DNA of 64,000 bases. Origin: Lachnospiraceae bacterium. GTDB lineage: Bacteria; Bacillota; Clostridia; Lachnospirales; Lachnospiraceae. The translations under genes were made by a program, and so were the position numbers. The stretch spans positions 1 through 64,000 of the forward strand of contig JAGBHK010000008.1 in NCBI GenBank assembly GCA_017935565.1, read 5' to 3'. The notes under the pieces are model-generated. The model saw only the letters and a list, made by a program, of their open reading frames with translations. It searched no databases and was not told the DNA's origin. Shown piece by piece: positions 8,424 to 16,587 of the stretch (its first letter is position 1; each line of letters starts with the position of its first letter).

Positions 8424-8452
8424 ACTTTATCACAAATATTACCAATATGCAA
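8424..8452 (-). promoter_or_regulatory. Sigma-A promoter for rpsB-tsf
   Basis: TTGCAT (8447-8452), a 17-base spacer and TAAAGT (8424-8429) on the minus strand, about 135 bases before the rpsB start. Confidence 0.6.
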
Positions 8453-8460
8453 GTACTTTT

Positions 8461-8502
8461 TTCATATAGTAACAGATTTTTTTCATATAGTAACAGATTT
8501 TT
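8461..8502. repeat. 21-bp perfect tandem duplication at the edge of the 234-bp element
   Basis: TTCATATAGTAACAGATTTT plus T occurs twice head-to-tail (8461-8481 and 8482-8502). The second unit runs into the terminal inverted repeat of the palindromic element, so the first is a duplicated stub of its end, left by slippage or a nested or aborted insertion. It lies just upstream of the rpsB promoter (8424-8452). Confidence 0.9.
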
Positions 8503-8722
8503 ATTTGTTTTAAGAACTCTCCCGTATTACTAGAAGATTATTATTTTCCTAATCACCGCAAGATAATAATGATATTAAACTTCGCATACATAAACTCACA
8601 AGCTACGCTTGTTCAAACAGTATGTATTGCGAAGTTACATTAATTATCTTGCGGTGATTGGAAAATTACGTAATCTTCCAGATATACGTACGCGTTCTTA
8701 AAACAAATAAAAATCTGTCACT
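8489..8722 (+). repeat. 234-bp palindromic (MITE-like/structured) element, copy 1
   Basis: Almost the whole element is one long imperfect hairpin. Terminal inverted repeats of 29 bp (8489-8517 with 8694-8722, one mismatch at 8492/8719) begin AGTAACAG and end CTGTCACT. Inner arms pair at AATCACCGCAAGATAAT (8551-8567 with 8643-8659) and at ACTTCGC..ATACAT (8580-8591 with 8622-8632), and the centre is ACAAGC-TAC-GCTTGT. No ORF. A copy of identical length lies at 16322-16555 in opposite orientation, about 90% identical, with compensatory changes in the stems. It fills most of the non-coding stretch between rpsB and the gene ending at 8776. Confidence 0.9.
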
Positions 8723-8723
8723 T

Positions 8724-8762
8724 ATTAAAAAATATAGCGAGATACCATATGATATCTCGCTA
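8724..8762 (-). terminator. Terminator of the Ig-like/zinc-ribbon operon
   Basis: 10-bp perfect stem TAGCGAGATA / TATCTCGCTA (8735-8744 with 8753-8762), followed on the minus strand by TATTTTTTAATA. It ends the 14221-to-8776 transcription unit; the 234-bp element begins directly beyond the T run. Confidence 0.88.
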
Positions 8763-8775
8763 ATAACTCTTTAAT

Positions 8776-10473
8776 CTATTCTTCTGTTTCTTCTTCCTCT
8801 TCTGGCGCTGTGTATCCACCATCTGTCTTTGTTGCCTGAAGAATGTTTTTATTATTTGTGTTAATTACATAATATTCTGGTTCTGCTGGAACTTCTAATT
8901 CAGTATTTTCTGTATTATTCTCTACAGTAACCTCAATTAAATAATATTCCCAGTTATTAAGAATCAACATATCCTTATACTTGAATTTATATTCCAAACC
9001 ATTTATGTCTTTAGCATTTTCATCAAGCTGTTTTTCTTTTATACAAAAGTCTTTTACAAGAGTTGTTCCTTCTCCGGTTTTAATAACTCTATCCAATGTA
9101 AGGTTATATGTTACAGAGGTAATGCTTGTTGGTACGCCATTTGCATCAATACATACAAACTTATAATCACTTCTACCATATGGCATCTCAATAGGTTCTT
9201 TATACTCTGTAGACTTTTCTGTTGGGTCAGTTCCGTCAGTTGTGTAATATACTTTGCTACCGTCTGGAACTGCAACTGTAATATCCTTCTTTTCCTTATA
9301 AGAACCTGCGATAGGTGTTACAACCGGACCGGATAAAACAACATCACCAATAATATATTCAACCTTCAAAACTTCACTAATTATACCATTTGCATCCATA
9401 GCATATGCTTTAAGATTTGTTGTACCTTCTGAATAAAGTTTAATTGGTTCAGTATAAACTAATGCATTTACATTGCCTTTAGGTTCAGAACCATCCAATG
9501 TATAATAAATAGTCATACCTTCTGCTGCAGTTAACTGAACATCAAGGAATGTATCATATACACCCTTTTCATAGTTTGTCTTTGGCATTTCAGGAAGATA
9601 CTTCAACATATTTTCAGTCGTTCCCTTACCTTCCAATTTAGCGAATAACTCGTTAAACTCAACAAACATCTGATTATTATAGTAATAATCAAGAACTGCT
9701 TCATTATATTTTGTAATATCATCAGGCTTAAGTGCTATTATAGCTAATAAATTATCTAAATAATCTTTTTCCATCATTTCATAATGTACATATATATCAT
9801 TCAATAATCTTCTAGCTTTTATCTCCTCTGTATCACTACGAGCAACATCGATTGCTTCCCAAGCTTCATCAATAGCTTCATCTTTCTCGTTGTTGTCATA
9901 ATGCTCCTTCGCAATATTGTACTGTTTTTGGAAATTACTGCTGTCTCCAAGCCAATTTGTCGAAACAACCTGCCATAATACAACAAATATAAGTATCACG
10001 GCTATTATACATCCAAATATAATAGCAATATTTGAAACAATAGATAATGTACTATTTTTCTTCTTTGGGGCCTTCTTTGGATCTGGTCTTGGAGAAGAAA
10101 TTTTCTTTATAGGAGGATTTTCAACTTTACGAACTGGTTCTGCGATATCTTCAATATCATCTTCTTCCTCTTCGTCGTCATCAATAAGGCTTAATTCCTC
10201 ATCATCAAAATTGAATCTTCCTCTATTTATATCTACCATTTTAAGTTCCATACTAATATCATCAACAGGAACATTAACTGTTTTCATCGGTTCTGAATTG
10301 TCGTTTTCCTTAAGACTATTTTCATTAATTTCATCATCCATCAATGCGCCGACATCATTTGCCAACTCCGCTTCGATTAAATTAAAGTCAGGAACTACAT
10401 GTATTGGATTTCCACATCTTAAGCAAAACGCTTGATTTTCCTTATATTCTTCACCGCATTTATTGCATTTCAT
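8776..10473 (-). CDS. Zinc-ribbon membrane protein with two chitobiase-C-terminal-like repeats
   Basis: 565 residues. An N-terminal zinc ribbon (MKCNKCGEEY...FCLRCGNP, two CxxC pairs) is followed by an acidic, low-complexity cytoplasmic stretch (about 40-135) and one membrane helix (about 145-172). The outer part has a helical TPR-like segment (about 180-275) and then two repeats of about 75 residues with YYTLDGSEP and YYTTDGTDP signatures (CHB_HEX_C-like beta-sandwiches), and a C-terminal beta domain with an acidic tail. Probably a surface or envelope protein of unknown ligand. It follows the Ig-like repeat protein by 31 bases, so the two are likely one operon. GAGGTG precedes the ATG. Confidence 0.8.
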   Translation of the reverse strand: MKCNKCGEEYKENQAFCLRCGNPIHVVPDFNLIEAELANDVGALMDDEINENSLKENDNSEPMKTVNVPVDDISMELKMVDINRGRFNFDDEELSLIDDDEEEEDDIEDIAEPVRKVENPPIKKISSPRPDPKKAPKKKNSTLSIVSNIAIIFGCIIAVILIFVVLWQVVSTNWLGDSSNFQKQYNIAKEHYDNNEKDEAIDEAWEAIDVARSDTEEIKARRLLNDIYVHYEMMEKDYLDNLLAIIALKPDDITKYNEAVLDYYYNNQMFVEFNELFAKLEGKGTTENMLKYLPEMPKTNYEKGVYDTFLDVQLTAAEGMTIYYTLDGSEPKGNVNALVYTEPIKLYSEGTTNLKAYAMDANGIISEVLKVEYIIGDVVLSGPVVTPIAGSYKEKKDITVAVPDGSKVYYTTDGTDPTEKSTEYKEPIEMPYGRSDYKFVCIDANGVPTSITSVTYNLTLDRVIKTGEGTTLVKDFCIKEKQLDENAKDINGLEYKFKYKDMLILNNWEYYLIEVTVENNTENTELEVPAEPEYYVINTNNKNILQATKTDGGYTAPEEEEETEE

Positions 10474-10504
10474 AATAAGTTACACCTCGTTTTAGATTTT
10501 TGTA

Positions 10505-13500
10505 TTACTTACTTATTTTAACAACATTTACCTTACAACGCAAGATTTTTCCGTTAACTTTTGCAGTAATTATTGTCGAACCTACTGAACGACCTATAAC
10601 TTCGCCGTTTTGATTAACTGTTGCAACCCTTGCATTGCTTGTATACCATGTTATTTTTTCAGTTGCTCCGAATACATCAAGAATATGGCTATCATACTGT
10701 TCTACTGTAATTTCTGTAGAATTAAGTGCAAGAACAATGATTTCACATGCACTTTCAACTCCTGAATCAGCAATACAATATACTTCTGCATTACCCTGTC
10801 CTACAGCTGTAACAACGCCCTTACTATCAACCTTAACTACTGATGTATCTGTTGATACCCAATAATAACCATCTGTTGATGTTGAAGGTTTTAATCTAAC
10901 TGTAAGTTCTCTTGTATTACCAGGCAATAATACAACCTGACTAGCATTAATAACAACTCCTGTTGCTGGAATTCTAGGCTTAATTGTAACCTTTACTCGT
11001 CCTACAATTTCGTTTCCATCTGTTGATGTTGCGTATACATAACAAATCCCTGCTTTAACACCTGTAATTGTACCATTATGGTCAACTGTTGCAATTTCCT
11101 CATTTGATGATGACCAATCAACTTCTGAGAATGTAGCATCCGATGGTGTCACCGTTGCATTTACGTCTGTAGAATCCCCTTCTAACAAGGTTACGCTTGA
11201 AGGTGCAACAGTAATACTTGTAACTGGTTTTACAACCGTCAATGTAATAGAATCCCATACGCCACTACCATCTGCTGCTGTTGCTGTAATTTCAGCTGTA
11301 CCATATCCAACTGCTGTTATCTTACCTTTAGCATCAACTGTAATAACATTTTTATTGCTTGTACTCCATACAACACCTTTATTTGTTGCTGTATCTGGTT
11401 TAACTGTTGCGTTTAACTTACGAGAAACGCCATAATTAATATACTTAAAATCTTCTTCAATATTTACTGATGTAACAAATTCATAAACTGTAACCTTACA
11501 ACTTGCTACCAAACCTCTTTCTTCAGTTGTTACAATGATGATTGCTGAACCACCCTTAACACCTGTTACAATACCATTTGGATCAACTGCTGCCACTGCT
11601 GGGTCGCTTGATACATATGTTACTTTCTTATTATCCGCATCAATAGGTGAGATAGTTGGAATAATAACAAACTTATCACCTGTATACATTGAATATTCAG
11701 TATAATTCAAATAAATACCTGTTACAGGTTCTGTTACTATTACTTCACATTTAGCATTAACACCACTATCCTGGCTAGTTGCTGTAATCATAACTTTTCC
11801 TGGAGACAATGTTGTAACCATACCTGTCTGGTCAACTGTCGCAATTGACTCGTCAGATGATGACCAAATGATTGTCTTATTTAATGCGCCCTCTGGATTA
11901 GCTGTTGCATTTAACCAGAAAATCGTTCCTTTTCTTACTGAAATCGAATTTGTATTAATTGAAACATCTGTTACCGGTTGGTAAACAGTTACATTACATA
12001 CATCAATAACGCCACTGTCTGCTGACTGAACGATAATAGTAACAGTACCACTACCAACAGCTGTAACAAGACCTGTTTCATCAACTGTTGCTTTAGTAGC
12101 ATCAGATGTACTCCACCATAATTCCTTATTAGTAGCATCATCTGGATTTACTTCCGCTGTAAGTCTAAATGTTTCATTTATTTTAATTGTAATATCTGTA
12201 TAATCAAGTGTTACCGAAATAACAGGCTGATTAATATAGAACTCACATGTAGCTATAAGGTTTGTTCCATCAACTCCTGTATCAACAGTCTGACAAATAA
12301 TTGTAGCCTTACCAGGACTTACAAATGTAACAAGACCATTTGAATCTACTGTAGCAACCTTTTCATTAGATGATGACCATTCAACAGCTCTGTTAACACC
12401 ATCACCCTCTGGTAAAATTGTATATGACAACTGATATGTTCCCTGTGAAAGACTTGTATCAACTCTATCCTTTGTCAATGTAATACCTGTTACAGGAACT
12501 CTTACATGAATCTTACATGATGCAACCTTTATACCATCTTCTGTAATTACGGAAATAACTGCATCACCACCATTTATCGCTGTTACAAGACCATTTACTG
12601 ATGTAGAAGCCTTTACTGTTGCAATATTTTCGTCTGATGATACCCATTTAACATCAAGATTATCAGGAATAGTTCCTTCTATATTATTGAACATCAGTGT
12701 AAGCTGGTATGAATCACCTTTTGTAATTTCAACTTCTGTATCTGTAATTACAATATCGTAAACAGGTTCCTTGATTGAAACCACACAAGTTGCATACTTT
12801 GTAACACCATCAGCTGATGTCTGTATAGCAGTAATTGTTACTGTACCTGTTTCTAAAGCTGTGATAATACCTACGCATTTATCATCTTCGCTACCCTGTA
12901 CTGTTGCAATTCTATCATCTGAAGACATCCATGAAATAGTTGTTGTTTCACTTGTATCAGTAGGAATCGCTGTAAGTTCAAAAGTTTCACCTTTATTCAT
13001 AATATGTTCTGTAGCATTTACTGCAAAATTATTTACTACATGAACTGTGATAGACGATTTATGTGTTGTTGCTGTATCATCCGGATACAATGTTGTTCCT
13101 TCAAGAATAGCTGTGATTGTAGCCTGTCCACTACCAACCGCTGTAACCTTACCTTGCGAATCAACTATTGCAACTGTTGTATCACTAGAAATCCAGTTTA
13201 CACCTTTTGCAATACTCTGATCTTCAATATTAACCGAGAGATTAGCAATATCACCAACTGTTAACACCTTATCTCCACCATTAACACCAAATAAAACTTT
13301 AACATTAAGTCTTTGACCAAATTCATCAATAATTTCCTCAGTTGTCATACCTTGGAACTGTTCCATCTTATCATAGCCGTACTTTGTATACATATAAATC
13401 TGTGTAACACCGGCATTTAAACCATAAATTCTACCAATGTTATCAATTGTAATATGTTCACCTTCTGTATCGTATGTTCCCCATGTAAGATATGATGCAT

Positions 13501-14221
13501 CAAAAGCATTTGTTCTACCATCAAATGCACTTGCGTAATGACTTGCTTCAACATTAATAGTGCTTGTATCTGTAAATGCAGCCTTTACAATAAATGTAAA
13601 TTCCACCGCCTGTGAGTCTGGTGCAGGAGTTTTTGCAGAAACAGTTGCAACACCAGCTCCAACGGCTTTTACTGTACCAACATAACGTCCTGTATTTCCA
13701 TCACCTTCCACAATTTCAACAATATTTGTATCTGATGATTCCCAAATCATACCTGTTGCTTCTACTGCATTATTATAGTTTGTATATAAAGTTCTGTAAT
13801 CTCCAACTGAAACAGTATTAAACTTATCTGATGAGGTGTCAAGTTTAACTGTTATATCCTTTGTTGTAACCTTTGAGATAGTTGCACCGTCAGAATACTG
13901 ACATGTGATAGTTGTTCTACCAGCACCTACGGCTTTAACCATTGCTGTTCCTGTCTCTGTATTTTTAACAACAGTAGCTACATAAGGATTCGAAGAAGTC
14001 CAAGAAATGTAGTCAACATTGACTTCTTCCTCAAGACCTGTAATCGTAACCGTAAACATATCCTCTTCGTTTACTGTCCACATAACATCATGCATGTTCT
14101 GTGATTCAATTGTTAAGATAACATCCGTGGCAAACGCCATCACAATTCCGACAATGATAGCGGTAAGTGCCACCATCGTCACTATAATTTGTTTCCAAAA
14201 TCTCTTAATCTGTCTCATCAT
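10505..14221 (-). CDS. Large surface protein with about 14 bacterial Ig-like (BIG2) repeats
   Basis: 1238 residues. A short basic N terminus and one hydrophobic segment (about 11-31) form a signal anchor. The rest is a string of Ig-like group 2 domains; I count about 14 copies of the W(S)SS(N/D)..VATVD..G.VTAVG.G pattern, spaced about 80-85 residues, the best preserved in the C-terminal half. Some N-terminal copies are divergent (e.g. LTWGTYDTEG). No sortase motif or catalytic domain is visible. BIG2 arrays act as stalks or adhesive modules on cell surfaces; the ligand is unknown. AGGT precedes ATG-ATG, either of which could start translation. It shares an operon with the zinc-ribbon protein at 8776-10473. 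Confidence 0.85.
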   Translation of the reverse strand: MMRQIKRFWKQIIVTMVALTAIIVGIVMAFATDVILTIESQNMHDVMWTVNEEDMFTVTITGLEEEVNVDYISWTSSNPYVATVVKNTETGTAMVKAVGAGRTTITCQYSDGATISKVTTKDITVKLDTSSDKFNTVSVGDYRTLYTNYNNAVEATGMIWESSDTNIVEIVEGDGNTGRYVGTVKAVGAGVATVSAKTPAPDSQAVEFTFIVKAAFTDTSTINVEASHYASAFDGRTNAFDASYLTWGTYDTEGEHITIDNIGRIYGLNAGVTQIYMYTKYGYDKMEQFQGMTTEEIIDEFGQRLNVKVLFGVNGGDKVLTVGDIANLSVNIEDQSIAKGVNWISSDTTVAIVDSQGKVTAVGSGQATITAILEGTTLYPDDTATTHKSSITVHVVNNFAVNATEHIMNKGETFELTAIPTDTSETTTISWMSSDDRIATVQGSEDDKCVGIITALETGTVTITAIQTSADGVTKYATCVVSIKEPVYDIVITDTEVEITKGDSYQLTLMFNNIEGTIPDNLDVKWVSSDENIATVKASTSVNGLVTAINGGDAVISVITEDGIKVASCKIHVRVPVTGITLTKDRVDTSLSQGTYQLSYTILPEGDGVNRAVEWSSSNEKVATVDSNGLVTFVSPGKATIICQTVDTGVDGTNLIATCEFYINQPVISVTLDYTDITIKINETFRLTAEVNPDDATNKELWWSTSDATKATVDETGLVTAVGSGTVTIIVQSADSGVIDVCNVTVYQPVTDVSINTNSISVRKGTIFWLNATANPEGALNKTIIWSSSDESIATVDQTGMVTTLSPGKVMITATSQDSGVNAKCEVIVTEPVTGIYLNYTEYSMYTGDKFVIIPTISPIDADNKKVTYVSSDPAVAAVDPNGIVTGVKGGSAIIIVTTEERGLVASCKVTVYEFVTSVNIEEDFKYINYGVSRKLNATVKPDTATNKGVVWSTSNKNVITVDAKGKITAVGYGTAEITATAADGSGVWDSITLTVVKPVTSITVAPSSVTLLEGDSTDVNATVTPSDATFSEVDWSSSNEEIATVDHNGTITGVKAGICYVYATSTDGNEIVGRVKVTIKPRIPATGVVINASQVVLLPGNTRELTVRLKPSTSTDGYYWVSTDTSVVKVDSKGVVTAVGQGNAEVYCIADSGVESACEIIVLALNSTEITVEQYDSHILDVFGATEKITWYTSNARVATVNQNGEVIGRSVGSTIITAKVNGKILRCKVNVVKISK

Positions 14222-14353
14222 AATCTTTACCTCATCTTTAAAATTACAGAATAATTAGTCTCTTATTTTAGGATATAATAAACCCTAATCTTTTTATCGG
14301 ATTTTCAACAAAAAAACTTAAGCATTTTTTGTAATTTTTTTAATATTTTTTCA

Positions 14354-14403
14354 AACAAAAGACAAAGTCCTCAAACACACTAATTTCAGTGCATTTAAGG
14401 ACT
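14354..14403 (-). terminator. Terminator after the DUF1653 gene
   Basis: Interrupted stem on the minus strand: AGTCCT (14398-14403 side) pairs with AGGACT (14366-14371 side), with an inner GCACT/AGTGT helix, followed by a T-rich tract (TTTGTCTTTTG). It lies just after the stop of the 14410-14973 gene. Confidence 0.65.
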
Positions 14404-14409
14404 CTTTTA

Positions 14410-14973
14410 TTAATTTCTTGTTATTTCAAATTTGGCCTTTGTAGTTATACACGCTAATAAACTTTCATATCTAGCCCATGTATCAGTTTCTTCTACAACA
14501 ACATCCATAGAAGCAGCCATATCATCAATAAGTCTGTCAGTTATTCTATGACGAAGTCCAACTAACACATTTCTTTTTTGTTCATAAGTTTCTGCATTCA
14601 AAAACTCAAGAAGATCTGCATTTGGATTTTCTTCATCAACCTCGTTATTTTCTACTATGGTATCTTCTGCTATCGATACTTCTTTTTCATGTGGTATTTC
14701 TTTAACAACAGACATCTCTTTTTCGAGAGCATCGGCTAAAGGTGTAACCTTCTCAAAACGATATTTTTGAGTCACATCTGGATATTTTTCTCTATCAACT
14801 TCGCTCATAAACATCGACAATGGTCTGGCATGAACCTTGAAATCATCGTAAAGTTTCTGATAAATTACTAATTCTTCACCAGTTTCACTGTGTATGGCAA
14901 TAGCCACTATCTGATACATTTTCCCTTTAAAATGTTTGTAAAATTCTCCCTGTTTTGGTACGTCCCTGTACAT
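14410..14973 (-). CDS. DUF1653-domain protein
   Basis: 187 residues. The N-terminal 75 residues match the small DUF1653 domain (GEFYKHFKGKMYQIVAIAIH, then SETGEELVIYQKL, and RPLSMFMSEVDREKYPDV). The remainder is an acidic linker and a helical tail (RNVLVGLRHRITDRLIDDMA). DUF1653 proteins are soluble and of unknown function. GGAGG lies 6 bases before the ATG. It follows icd by 22 bases and shares its transcript, ending at a terminator. Confidence 0.85.
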   Translation of the reverse strand: MYRDVPKQGEFYKHFKGKMYQIVAIAIHSETGEELVIYQKLYDDFKVHARPLSMFMSEVDREKYPDVTQKYRFEKVTPLADALEKEMSVVKEIPHEKEVSIAEDTIVENNEVDEENPNADLLEFLNAETYEQKRNVLVGLRHRITDRLIDDMAASMDVVVEETDTWARYESLLACITTKAKFEITRN

Positions 14974-14995
14974 TAAATTCCTCCATATCTATATT

Positions 14996-16204
14996 TTAGA
15001 GCATAGCCTCTAAAGTTTCTCTAATAGCTTTGATAAACTCTTCACTATTCAACACTGTTGGATTAGGGTTTGTTGTGATAATAGCTAAATCGTTTGTCAT
15101 TCTACCATCTTCAATAGTCTTAATACAAGCAGCTTCAAGTTTATCTGCGAAATCGCATAATTCTTTAATATTATCAAGTTCACCACGTTTTCTCAAAGCA
15201 CCTGACCATGCAAATATTGTAGCAATTGGGTTTGTAGATGTCTTCTCGCCCTTTAAGTGCTTGTAATAATGTCTCTGAACTGTTCCGTGAGCTGCTTCAT
15301 ACTCGTAATTTCCTTCTGGAGAAACAAGTACTGAAGTCATCATTGAAAGCGAACCAAACGCTGTTGCAACCATATCACTCATAACATCACCATCGTAGTT
15401 CTTACAAGCCCAAATATATCCGCCTTCTGAACGAATTACTCTTGCAACTGCATCATCAATAAGTGTATAGAAATATTCAATGCCCGCTGCCTTGAACTTT
15501 TCATCGTATTCCTTATCATAGATTTCCTGGAAAATGTCCTTAAATGTATGATCGTATTTCTTTGAAATAGTATCTTTTGTCGCAAACCATAAATCCTGCT
15601 TTGTATCTAATGCAAAATTAAAGCAGCTTCTTGCAAAACTTTCAATTGATCCTTCAAGATTGTGCTGTCCCTGAAGAACACCCGCACCCTTAAAATTATG
15701 AATAAGTGCTCTTTCCTCTGTTCCATCCTCTGCTGTAAATACAAGTTCAGCCTTGCCTGCACCAGGAACCTTCATCTCTGTTGCCTTATAAACATCACCA
15801 TAAGCATGTCTAGCGATTGTAATAGGCTTCTTCCATGTTTTTACATATGGTTCAATTCCTTTTACAATGATTGGCGCTCTAAATACTGTACCATCAAGAA
15901 TCGCTCTGATTGTACCATTTGGACTCTTCCACATTTCCTTCAATGTGTATTCTGTCATTCTAGCTGCATTTGGTGTGATTGTAGCACACTTAACAGCTAC
16001 GCCATACTTCTTTGTAGCATTGGCTGCGTCAACTGTAACCTGGTCATCTGTTTCATTTCTATATTCCAAACCTAAATCATAGTATTCTGACTTAAGGTCT
16101 ACGAATGGGTTGATTAATTCATCTTTAATCCATGCCCATAAAATTCTTGTCATTTCATCTCCATCCATCTCAACGATAGGAGTTGTCATTTTAATCTTTT
16201 CCAT
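14996..16204 (-). CDS. icd: NADP-dependent isocitrate dehydrogenase (dimeric, eukaryote-like type)
   Basis: Converts isocitrate to 2-oxoglutarate with CO2 release and NADPH formation. The N terminus ([20 protein letters not shown]) and [28 protein letters not shown] and [19 protein letters not shown] are typical of the roughly 400-residue homodimeric IDH class also found in eukaryotes. The frame begins with GTG at 16222, but AAAGGA lies within that extension 9 bases before ATG 16204, so the shorter 402-residue form is preferred. With no other citric-acid-cycle gene nearby, its likely role is supplying 2-oxoglutarate for glutamate synthesis (inference). Confidence 0.95.
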   Translation of the reverse strand: MEKIKMTTPIVEMDGDEMTRILWAWIKDELINPFVDLKSEYYDLGLEYRNETDDQVTVDAANATKKYGVAVKCATITPNAARMTEYTLKEMWKSPNGTIRAILDGTVFRAPIIVKGIEPYVKTWKKPITIARHAYGDVYKATEMKVPGAGKAELVFTAEDGTEERALIHNFKGAGVLQGQHNLEGSIESFARSCFNFALDTKQDLWFATKDTISKKYDHTFKDIFQEIYDKEYDEKFKAAGIEYFYTLIDDAVARVIRSEGGYIWACKNYDGDVMSDMVATAFGSLSMMTSVLVSPEGNYEYEAAHGTVQRHYYKHLKGEKTSTNPIATIFAWSGALRKRGELDNIKELCDFADKLEAACIKTIEDGRMTNDLAIITTNPNPTVLNSEEFIKAIRETLEAML

Positions 16205-16293
16205 CTTTATTGTTCCTTTCACTACAAAATATTAATATACATAACGATAAAATTTTACCACGAATGCTATTTTTTAGCAATAAGTTTATTAAT

Positions 16294-16584
16294 CTTCAAT
16301 TCGCAAAGTAGATATTTTAAGAGTGACAGATTTTTATTGGTTTTAATAACACGTACGTATATCTGGAAGATTATGTAATTTTCCAATCGTCGCAAGATGA
16401 TTTATGTAACTTCGCAATACACACTGTTTGAACAAGCGTAGCTTGTGAGTTTGTGTATGCGAAGTTTAATATCATTATCATCTTGCGATGATTAGGAAAA
16501 TAATAATCTTTTAGTAATACGGGAGAGTTATTAAAACCAATAAAAATCTGTCACTATATAAAAAATGTTCTTTGCGAATTGAAG
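16294..16584. repeat. 15-bp outer inverted repeat flanking the second 234-bp element
   Basis: CTTCAATTCGCAAAG (16294-16308) and its exact complement CTTTGCGAATTGAAG (16570-16584) bracket the 234-bp element. The right arm is 3 bases from the P-type ATPase stop codon (16588-16590), and on the minus strand it is followed by a T6 run, so it may be half of a former terminator or small palindrome. A related AATTCGCAATGTAGAT palindrome exists at 28193-28242. The remaining bases between icd and the ATPase hold no gene. Confidence 0.8.
16322..16555 (-). repeat. 234-bp palindromic element, copy 2 (inverted relative to copy 1)
   Basis: Same length and about 90% identical to 8489-8722 when reverse-complemented. 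Its 29-bp terminal inverted repeats (16322-16350 with 16527-16555) are perfect. Relative to copy 1, five paired positions have changed on both sides (e.g. T:A to G:C, G:C to T:A, C:G to T:A, A:T to G:C, T:A to C:G), and the mismatch at the fourth terminal base is repaired to G:C. No ORF. It lies between icd and the P-type ATPase, inside a 15-bp outer inverted repeat. Confidence 0.9.
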
Positions 16585-16587
16585 TTA

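Noticed and set aside
8489-8722. Insertion sequence
   Set aside because: No transposase ORF; both copies are 234 bp and almost wholly palindromic.
13004-13264. Plus-strand Cys-rich ORF opposite the BIG2 protein
   Set aside because: An antisense frame of the Ig-like repeats with no ribosome-binding site; its cysteines come from reverse-complement codon bias.
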